Assembly: GCA_944378105.1 (NCBI GenBank)
Contig: CALWGC010000022.1
Span: forward strand, 1 to 64,000
Direction: 5' to 3'
From: an uncultured Clostridia bacterium
Lineage (GTDB): Bacteria > Bacillota > Clostridia > Lachnospirales > Anaerotignaceae
Length of the DNA: 64,000 nt
The notes below the pieces were generated by a model. The model made no database searches and was not told where the DNA came from. It worked only from the letters and a program-made list of their open reading frames with translations. Position 1 is the stretch's first letter. Each line of letters opens with the position of its first letter. Shown here piece by piece: positions 57,600 to 64,000 of the stretch. The position numbers and the translations under genes were made by a program.

Positions 57600-60221
57600 T
57601 CACAATCCTTTGGCTTTTGCCTGTAGTTCGCATAACGCCTGGGCTGCTTGCAGCGGCGTCATGTTGTTGACATCCAACTTCAATAACTCATCGGCCAAAT
57701 AGGTATCCTTTGCCGTAAACAAATCCACCTGCTGGGCGGTTTCTTCTGTCTGTTGGGCTTCTTTGGCCAGTTTTTTTGCTTTTTTCGTCACATCGGCGGC
57801 GTTAAGCTGGCGCAAAATCTCTTTGGCCCGGCGAATCACCTTATACGGCAGCCCAGCCAACTGCCCCACCTGAATACCATAGCTGTGGTCGGCGCCGCCG
57901 CGGACAATTTTGCGCAGGAAAATCACTTCGTCGCCTTTTTCCTGCACCGTAATGCAATAATTTTTCACGCCGGAAAGCTTTCCTTCCAGCTCCGTCAATT
58001 CATGATAATGGGTGGCAAAGAGCGTCTTGGCCCCCACCAATTTTTTGTCTTCAATGTATTCCAGTACGCTCCAGGCAATGGAAAGACCGTCAAAGGTACT
58101 GGTGCCGCGTCCAATTTCGTCTAAAATCAGCAGGCTTTTGTTGGTGGCGTTATTTAAAATATTGGCCACCTCCACCATCTCCAACATAAAGGTGCTTTGG
58201 CCGCTGGCCAAGTCGTCGGAAGCACCTACGCGGGTGAAAATCCGGTCCACCACACCAATTTGGGCCTCGCTGGCCGGTACGAAACTGCCCATTTGTGCCA
58301 TCAGCACAATGAGGGCCGTTTGGCGCATGTAGGTGGATTTGCCGGCCATGTTGGGGCCGGTGATGATGGCCAGACGGTTTTCTTCCAAATCCAAATACGT
58401 ATCGTTGGGAATAAAGGCTTCTTTGCGCATTTTTTCCACCACCGGATGCCGCCCTTGACGGATGGAAAGCACGCCATCGTTTGTGATTGTCGGCTTCACA
58501 TAACCTTGCCGTTCGGCCACTTCTGCCAAAGACTGCAACACGTCGATGGTGGCCACAGCGTCGGCGGAGCGTTGCAGCCGCTCCACTTCTTGGGCCACTT
58601 TGTCCCGAATCTCGCAAAACAGCTGATATTCCAGCTCCACTTTCTTTTCCGAAGCCCCCAACAGCAAATCGGCCAAATCGCTTAACTCTGTGGTGGTAAA
58701 CCGCTCACAGGAAGCCAGCGTCTGTTTTCTCATGTACCGTTCCGGCACGGAAGCCAGATTGGACTTGGTCACTTCAATGTAATACCCAAAGACTTTATTA
58801 TAACGGACCTTCAAATTTTTGATGCCCGTCTCTTCTCTTTCCCGCTCTTCCAGCTGCTCAATCCAATGCCCGCCCTCTTTTTCGGCATGGAATAAGGTGT
58901 CCAGCTCTTGATGAAACCCTTCTTTGATGAGGTTTCCTTCCCGCACCGTAAAGGGCGTATCCTTTTCATTGATGGATGCATCCAACAGAGAAAACAGGTC
59001 CGGCATAGTATCCAGCTGCTCCTTCAACTGTTTCAAATAGGCGCTTTGGCTGTTACTTAAGGCTTCTTTTAAAGCCGGTAACTGGCCCAGGGAGTTTTTT
59101 AACGCCAGTAAATCCCTGGCATTGGCCGTTTGATAAACGGCCTTGCTAAATAACCGCTCCATATCCAGCATCGGCGAAAGAAGTTCTTTCACTTCCTCCC
59201 GCAAAAAAAGCTCTGCCCTCATTTCCTCCACGGCGTCCAGCCGTTTTTGGATGTCCGAAACCTCCAACAAAGGCTGTTCCAGCCATTTGCGCATCATGCG
59301 CGCCCCCATGGCCGTTTTCGTTTGATCCAACACCCAAAGGAGCGTTCCTTTTTTGCCTTTTTCCCGCATGTTTTGGGTCAGTTCCAAATTTCTGCGGCTG
59401 GACGCATCCAGGGCCATATAATGGCCGCTTTGATAGACCTTCAATTTCTGCACATGGTGCAGTTCGCTTTTTTGGGTTTGATATAAATATTCCAACAAAG
59501 CGCCACTGGCACAAAGGGCAAAGGGTTGATCCTTTAACCCCAGCCCGTCCACACTGCTGGTTCCAAAATGACGGCAAAGGCGCTTCACCGCCTCGTTTTG
59601 CCGAAACATCCAGTCTCCGCATCCTTCCGGACGCACCCCCAACCTGCTTTCCATTTGCCGGGCCGGCTCCGTCTGTAAAAAACCTTCGTTGGCCACCAAT
59701 TCCGCCGGTTGGTATTTCATCACTTCGTCCACCAGGCGGTTACCGGAAGAAAGATTGGAAAACTGGGTGGTCAAAAATTCCCCGGTGCTGACATCGCAAA
59801 TGGCCAAACCAAAGCCCTTTTGATCACAATACACCGAAGCGATGTAATTATTTTTTGTTTCGTCCAAAGCACTGTTATCGATGATAGTTCCCGGCGTAAT
59901 CACCCGGATCACTTCTCGTTTGACAATGCCTTTACAGGTGCGTGGGTCTTCCACCTGCTCGCAGATGGCCACCTTATATCCCTTTTCCACCAACCGGGCA
60001 ATATACCCATCTGCGCTGTGGTATGGAATGCCGCACATGGGGGCCCGTTCCTCCTGGCCACAGCTTTTTCCCGTCAATGTCAAATCCAATTCCCGGCTGG
60101 CAATTTTGGCGTCGTCGTAAAACATTTCATAAAAATCGCCCAGTCGGAAAAATAACAGGCAGTATTGGTATTGCTCTTTGATGGCAAAATATTGTTCCAT
60201 CATTGGCGTCAGTTTCGCCAT
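57600..60221 (-). CDS. mutS: DNA mismatch repair protein MutS
   Basis: This 873-residue mismatch-recognition ATPase has the N-terminal domain with the Phe-x-Glu DNA-contact motif at FYEMFYDDA. The clamp and lever domains follow, and the C-terminal ATPase holds Walker A AIITGPNMAGKSTYMRQTA, then DEIGRGTSTFDGLSIAWSVLEY and the TLFATHYHEL motif. The length is typical. AAGGAGG precedes the ATG. It lies behind a terminator that closes the miaB-ricA unit. Confidence 0.97.
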   Translation of the reverse strand: MAKLTPMMEQYFAIKEQYQYCLLFFRLGDFYEMFYDDAKIASRELDLTLTGKSCGQEERAPMCGIPYHSADGYIARLVEKGYKVAICEQVEDPRTCKGIVKREVIRVITPGTIIDNSALDETKNNYIASVYCDQKGFGLAICDVSTGEFLTTQFSNLSSGNRLVDEVMKYQPAELVANEGFLQTEPARQMESRLGVRPEGCGDWMFRQNEAVKRLCRHFGTSSVDGLGLKDQPFALCASGALLEYLYQTQKSELHHVQKLKVYQSGHYMALDASSRRNLELTQNMREKGKKGTLLWVLDQTKTAMGARMMRKWLEQPLLEVSDIQKRLDAVEEMRAELFLREEVKELLSPMLDMERLFSKAVYQTANARDLLALKNSLGQLPALKEALSNSQSAYLKQLKEQLDTMPDLFSLLDASINEKDTPFTVREGNLIKEGFHQELDTLFHAEKEGGHWIEQLEEREREETGIKNLKVRYNKVFGYYIEVTKSNLASVPERYMRKQTLASCERFTTTELSDLADLLLGASEKKVELEYQLFCEIRDKVAQEVERLQRSADAVATIDVLQSLAEVAERQGYVKPTITNDGVLSIRQGRHPVVEKMRKEAFIPNDTYLDLEENRLAIITGPNMAGKSTYMRQTALIVLMAQMGSFVPASEAQIGVVDRIFTRVGASDDLASGQSTFMLEMVEVANILNNATNKSLLILDEIGRGTSTFDGLSIAWSVLEYIEDKKLVGAKTLFATHYHELTELEGKLSGVKNYCITVQEKGDEVIFLRKIVRGGADHSYGIQVGQLAGLPYKVIRRAKEILRQLNAADVTKKAKKLAKEAQQTEETAQQVDLFTAKDTYLADELLKLDVNNMTPLQAAQALCELQAKAKGL

Positions 60222-60303
60222 ACCTTCGTTCCTCCTTCATCTCTGTCCCATGGTTGCCTCTGTTTTGACAAACACTGCCTTTTTGCTTGGCAAAGCATAG
60301 GCC

Positions 60304-60347
60304 AAAAAAGCCAAAGCCGATGGCATATGGGGCTTTGCCATCGGCTT
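60304..60347 (-). terminator. Terminator between ricA and mutS
   Basis: On the minus strand AAGCCGATGGCA (60336-60347) pairs with TGCCATCGGCTT (60314-60325) to make a 12-bp stem with a ten-base loop, followed by TGGCTTTTTT. It is 13 bases past the ricA stop and separates miaB-ricA from mutS. Confidence 0.75.
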
Positions 60348-60359
60348 ACATACTTAAAA

Positions 60360-60755
60360 TCAGAAGCAGCCGCTGCAGCTGGCGCAGCTGGATGGGTCAC
60401 AGCCACCGGCTGTCACATCCTGGCCCTGAATGGTGGCGCTCAGAAGATTAAAAATGGAGTTTACATAAGCGCCAAATTGGCTTTCGGCTTCCAACAATTT
60501 GGAAGTAGATTCGTTTTGTTTGATTTCTTCTTCTTTTGCCATAATCTTGTCGCTCAATTCGGTCAAAATGGCTTTGTCGCTGTCGGGATCGGACATGATT
60601 TTTTGCCATTCGTCTTTCATCTGGGTGTATTCATCCACCAACGCTTTGGCCACTTCGTCCTTTTCAAAGGCTTCTCTGGCTGCATACAATTTTTGTGCTT
60701 CTTCGCATTCCAAAATATCTTTGCCCAACTGTCTTGCCTGATCGTAAATACTCAT
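60360..60755 (-). CDS. ricA: RicA (YmcA)-like protein with Cys-rich tail
   Basis: This 131-residue protein of the YlbF/YmcA family (PF06133 type) is helical throughout. It carries a Cys-rich C-terminus, GGCDPSSCASCSGCF. RicA with RicF and RicT forms a complex that binds [4Fe-4S] clusters and helps RNase Y and developmental switching in Bacillus. I call it RicA by its place between miaB and mutS, the Bacillus ymcA position; RicF would be an equal match by sequence. The start overlaps the miaB stop. Confidence 0.8.
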   Translation of the reverse strand: MSIYDQARQLGKDILECEEAQKLYAAREAFEKDEVAKALVDEYTQMKDEWQKIMSDPDSDKAILTELSDKIMAKEEEIKQNESTSKLLEAESQFGAYVNSIFNLLSATIQGQDVTAGGCDPSSCASCSGCF

Positions 60756-62176
60756 TCGTTTCCAACCCTTTCTCCAAGAAAATAAAATGTTTTGTTTTCC
60801 GTCAGTTTCACCGGCAAAATCTGGCCGATGAGGGACGGGTCGCCGGGAAAATGCACCAGTGTGTTTTGCTCGGTGCGTCCCGAAAGCATATCTTCGCCCT
60901 GGCGGCTGACTTCTTCTGCCAAAACCGGCAGCGTTTTGCCAACCAATCCAGAGTGAATTTCATGAATCTTTGGATTTAACACATCCAACAAACGGTCAAA
61001 CCGCTCATGGGCCACCGCCTCTTCCACCTGGTTTTCCATAACGGCAGCCGGCGTGCCGGTGCGTTTGGAATAGAGGAAGGTAAAGGCCGTGGAATAACCC
61101 ACCTTTCTCACCACATCCAGCGTTTCTTCAAAATCTTCCTCCGTCTCACCGGGAAAGCCCACAATGATGTCGGTACTGAGGAAAATATCGGGGATGGCCG
61201 CTTTGATTTTATCCACCAATGCCAAATACTGTTCTTTGGTATAGCGGCGGTTCATTTCTTTTAATACCCGGCTGCTGCCGCTTTGTACCGGCAAATGAAG
61301 ATAGTGGCACACCTTCTCGCATTCGGCCATGGCCGAGATCAGCTCGTCCGACAAATCCTTGGGATGGCTTGTCATAAAGCGAATCCGCTCCAAGCCCTCA
61401 ATTTTGTTGGTTTCCCTCAATAATTGGGCAAAGGAAACCTGGGGCGAGAGGGTTTTGCCATAGGAATTGACGTTTTGGCCCAGGAACATGATTTCCTTGA
61501 CGCCGTCTTTGACCAGCGCTTCCACCTCGGCCAAAATATCAGCCATTTCCCGGCTGCGCTCCCGGCCACGGACATAGGGCACAATGCAATAACTGCAAAA
61601 ATTGTTGCAGCCATACATAATATTGACGGCGGCCTTATAGGGGTGTTCTCTGTGGGAAGGCAAGTCCTCCACAATGTCTCCCTGTTCTTTCCAAATATCG
61701 CAAACAGGACTGCCGCTTTGAATGCGGGCGTCCAACAATTCCGGCAATTTATACAGGTTATGGGTACCAAAAATGATATCCACATGGCGATAGGACCGGT
61801 GCAGTTTTTCCAACACCGTCTCCTGCTGCACCATGCAACCGCAAAGGGCCACAATCAGCTCCGGCTTGGTACGTTTTAAATGGTGCAACCACCCCAGCTT
61901 GCCGTATACTTTCTGCTCCGCGTTTTCCCGGATACAGCAAGTGTTATAAATCACAAAATCGGCGTCCGTTTCGGCCTGCGTTGCTTCATAGCCCATCTCT
62001 TCCAGCATCCCCACAATTTTTTCCGAATCGTGGGCATTCATCTGACAGCCCATGGTGAAACAAAAATACCGCCGTTTTCGGCCATTTTTTTCTTCATATG
62101 CTACATTCCACTGCCGCACCTGCTCCATAAAAGGTACTTGGGTTTGAAAGGCGCCGTGGTATTGGTTTTCGTTCAT
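60752..62176 (-). CDS. miaB: tRNA-2-methylthio-N6-dimethylallyladenosine synthase
   Basis: This 474-residue radical SAM enzyme adds a methylthio group to i6A37 of tRNA. The N-terminal UPF0004 domain holds cysteines at FTMGCQMNAHDSE, NTCCIRENAEQKVYG and ALCGCMVQQE. The radical SAM triad is CNNFCSYCIVPYVRGRE, and a C-terminal TRAM domain ends the protein. I chose the ATG at 62176, with AAAGGG upstream; 45 more in-frame codons before it are not conserved. miaA, which makes its substrate, is downstream. Confidence 0.96.
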   Translation of the reverse strand: MNENQYHGAFQTQVPFMEQVRQWNVAYEEKNGRKRRYFCFTMGCQMNAHDSEKIVGMLEEMGYEATQAETDADFVIYNTCCIRENAEQKVYGKLGWLHHLKRTKPELIVALCGCMVQQETVLEKLHRSYRHVDIIFGTHNLYKLPELLDARIQSGSPVCDIWKEQGDIVEDLPSHREHPYKAAVNIMYGCNNFCSYCIVPYVRGRERSREMADILAEVEALVKDGVKEIMFLGQNVNSYGKTLSPQVSFAQLLRETNKIEGLERIRFMTSHPKDLSDELISAMAECEKVCHYLHLPVQSGSSRVLKEMNRRYTKEQYLALVDKIKAAIPDIFLSTDIIVGFPGETEEDFEETLDVVRKVGYSTAFTFLYSKRTGTPAAVMENQVEEAVAHERFDRLLDVLNPKIHEIHSGLVGKTLPVLAEEVSRQGEDMLSGRTEQNTLVHFPGDPSLIGQILPVKLTENKTFYFLGERVGNE

Positions 62177-62221
62177 ACATCTATCCCTTTCTGCGTTTGA
62201 TACAGAGTTTATCAGTGTTAC

Positions 62222-62250
62222 AGTATACCACAAAAACCGCCTGTTTTCAA
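62222..62250 (-). promoter_or_regulatory. miaB promoter
   Basis: -35 TTGAAA (62245-62250), 17-base spacer, -10 TATACT (62222-62227) on the minus strand, about 45 bases upstream of the miaB start. Between 62251 and 62454 nothing else is recognised. Confidence 0.75.
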
Positions 62251-62454
62251 GCATCCACCCCCGGCTCAAAAAATTAAAAATTTGTTCATACTTCCTACAC
62301 GAACTATTCATAGTTTTTTACTATACTTTCCATTGTAAGCAAGAACATTCCCCTTCAGAAAAGATGTCCCCCTTGACTTGGCTGCTGGTTTTACCGGCAG
62401 CCACTTTTTTTGCAAAAACGAGTCTACAAAGAAAAAACAGCTTTCCCAAACGAA

Positions 62455-62500
62455 AAATAGCAGGAATCCTTTTTCCAAGGATTCCTGCTTTCTTTGTGTT
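62455..62500 (-). terminator. Recurring hairpin terminator, copy 3
   Basis: GCAGGAATCC (62460-62469) pairs with GGATTCCTGC (62479-62488) across nine bases, with A-runs left and T-runs right. It follows the glycosidase gene on the minus strand. Confidence 0.85.
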
Positions 62501-62541
62501 CCAATCCAGCCGCCCCAAAGGGGAACTGCTCTTTTTCCTTT

Positions 62542-64000
62542 TTATTTTTGTGTAAAGGAAACGGTACCATCGGCTGCTTTTACCACCTGATAGGTCTTGT
62601 TGACCGTATAGCCATTGGAAGCCTTCATCTGCACCTGTAAAGTATGGTTTCCGGCCGAAAGGGTGGTGCTATCCAATTTCCATTCAAAAGGACTGGCGCT
62701 CACAGATGCTTTTTGTGCCCCGTCCAGCGTATAGGTCACCGTTACGCCTTGATTGATGACATCGCAATAGCTGCGCAGTACAATCTGGCCGCTTAAGCCG
62801 GTGGCCCCGTTTAATTTGCGGAAGGTAGGCGCCGTTTGGTTGATGGAAGTCATCAAGGTTGGGTTTGCGCTGGTGGCCTGCTGATAAACCGACTGCACTT
62901 TGCTGTTACCGCTTAACTGATAGGAATAAGAGCCCATGTTCTGGTCGAAATAGAGCATGATTTTAATTTGTGGATAAACCATGTTCAGTGTGCCATAGCT
63001 TTCGGTAATGCGGTTGACGGCAAAGGCCGAAAGGTCTTCCCCGCCGCTTGGCAGTGCATAGCCGCTGCCCTGTTCGGTGACAATCACCGGTTTTTTGTAC
63101 TGGTCTGCCAGTTTCACCACATGTTCCATGCTTTTTACGGCGTCGGCATACTGATTCAGACCAAAATACATATCATTGGTATCCCCGGCCGATGTGGGGT
63201 TACCGGCATACTGATATTTGTTCATATAAAGGGAAGCGCCAACCCAGTCCACCAAAGATGGGTCCGGGAAGTAAACCCCCATGTCTTCGCCCCAAGGAGA
63301 AGCATAGCTTGGAGAGAAAATCAAAGCCACATTGGGAGCCGTGCTTCTGGCCATGGAGGCAATTTTGTTATAGGCCGTCTTGAACGCATCGGGCGTGGTT
63401 TTTGTTGTCCAAACGTTCATTTCCCCGCCGATACGCAAAAAGACCGGACAAGTCAGTGTGGATAAATAAGAAAGGGTTTCGTTGATTTTCCCATCCAAAG
63501 AGCCACTATTGACTTGAGAAACGGTATTGCCTTCTTCTGGGAAGTTCAAATTGATCAACAAAGCATGGTTTCCGTCCATGAAATGTTGAATTTTCCAGTC
63601 AAAGTCTTTGGCCGAAGGATAGCTGTTTCCCAGTTCCACATAGAACGAAACAATGGCTTCGTTTTTGGCTGCGCTTTCTCCGTTTTCCGTATAGCAACGG
63701 CCAATCCAGGTACCGCTTTTTGGCTCGTTTTTGGCGCCATAATACGGTGCGCCTGTGTTGGAAACGGTGTATACTTCTGCCATGGCATCGATTTTTTCCA
63801 GTCGTTCTTTGGCCATAATCACCGCGTCGGTGAAGTTCAGATAGGTGCCTGCTTCAATGACGCCTTGCAGGGCCTCTCTGGCTTTTTCCATTTTGCCCAT
63901 GCCTTCATAAATGGCATAGTTATTATAATTGACATTATAGCGAATACCGGCCACATCCGTATCCATCGGCAAGCCTTTGTAATAGTTGAGCAGTGCTTCC
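62542..64000 (-). CDS. GH26-like glycoside hydrolase, 5' end off window
   Basis: The frame is open to the right edge of the window, so the N-terminus is missing; about 485 residues are visible. Residues near the edge look like a helical repeat or linker (EKAREALQGVIEAGTYLNF). A barrel-type catalytic domain follows, with LRIGGEMN (candidate acid/base Glu) and PVIVTEQGSGYA (candidate nucleophile Glu), as in GH26 and related clan A enzymes. A C-terminal Ig-like domain (YTLDGAQKASVSASPFEWKL) follows. It probably acts on a beta-mannan or related polysaccharide outside the cell, but the substrate is not fixed. Confidence 0.7.
   Translation of the reverse strand, partial: EALLNYYKGLPMDTDVAGIRYNVNYNNYAIYEGMGKMEKAREALQGVIEAGTYLNFTDAVIMAKERLEKIDAMAEVYTVSNTGAPYYGAKNEPKSGTWIGRCYTENGESAAKNEAIVSFYVELGNSYPSAKDFDWKIQHFMDGNHALLINLNFPEEGNTVSQVNSGSLDGKINETLSYLSTLTCPVFLRIGGEMNVWTTKTTPDAFKTAYNKIASMARSTAPNVALIFSPSYASPWGEDMGVYFPDPSLVDWVGASLYMNKYQYAGNPTSAGDTNDMYFGLNQYADAVKSMEHVVKLADQYKKPVIVTEQGSGYALPSGGEDLSAFAVNRITESYGTLNMVYPQIKIMLYFDQNMGSYSYQLSGNSKVQSVYQQATSANPTLMTSINQTAPTFRKLNGATGLSGQIVLRSYCDVINQGVTVTYTLDGAQKASVSASPFEWKLDSTTLSAGNHTLQVQMKASNGYTVNKTYQVVKAADGTVSFTQK

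Overview
The window looks like chromosomal DNA of an anaerobic, probably spore-forming Clostridia member (Lachnospiraceae/Anaerotignaceae-like; genus not resolvable by eye). Signs of this are strong AGGAGG-type ribosome binding sites with ATG/TTG/GTG starts, a Firmicutes-type smc-ftsY-ylxM-ffh-rpsP-khpA block, a ferredoxin-dependent 2-oxoacid oxidoreductase, a RicA (YmcA) homologue beside mutS and miaB, a collagen-like exosporium-type protein, and a possible forespore promoter. No rRNA, tRNA, CRISPR array or complete mobile element is visible.

Layout. 1-860: an AT-rich edge that cuts uvrB after 91 codons, leaving its SOS-type promoter, plus a 23-codon uvrB-like relic on the other strand. 864-3035 (minus): a four-gene unit with a WYL regulator at its head. 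3264-4619: a collagen-like protein. 4812-14588 (minus): a complete, mostly translationally coupled operon for UMP synthesis (pyrB-pyrC-pyrF-carA-carB-pyrK-pyrD-pyrE). It is preceded by a 44-codon leader ORF whose stop codon lies inside an intrinsic terminator, an arrangement like the E. coli pyrBI attenuator. 15090-18102 (plus): prfC, a DUF523 gene and a LysR regulator. 18228-20657 (minus): a lipoprotein, cobO, a GNAT protein and a cytidylate-kinase-like protein.

20878-34621 (minus): a 14-gene run from a membrane adaptor through yggS, sepF, yggT, ylmH, aroB, lspA, rluD, smc, ftsY, ylxM, ffh, rpsP and khpA (cell division, envelope, isoprenoid-independent signal peptide processing, chromosome segregation and protein targeting), with an internal promoter before ylxM. 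34998-42701 (minus): an iron-type alcohol dehydrogenase, the vor-type oxidoreductase cluster with a small ATPase at its head, a 2-hydroxyacid dehydrogenase and a YkvI-like transporter. Together these suggest amino-acid and 2-oxoacid fermentation. 43162-50648: an EF-G-like GTPase, ApbE, a chloramphenicol-acetyltransferase-like protein, a DUF362 ferredoxin protein, DUF1540, a cyclophilin and an SOS-regulated dinB. 50766-62176 (minus): a D,D-carboxypeptidase, a PF06541 membrane protein, a methionine-gamma-lyase-like enzyme, miaA, mutL, mutS, ricA and miaB. 62542-64000: a GH26-like secreted glycosidase that runs off the right edge.

The most interesting signals are the pyrL-like attenuator in a Firmicute-type genome, the interrupted uvrB, a recurring bidirectional terminator hairpin at several gene ends, the sigma-G-like promoter before DUF1540, and the paired SOS boxes at uvrB and dinB. 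Start positions were chosen by ribosome binding site and family alignment; functions are by recognition of motifs and were not checked by database search.
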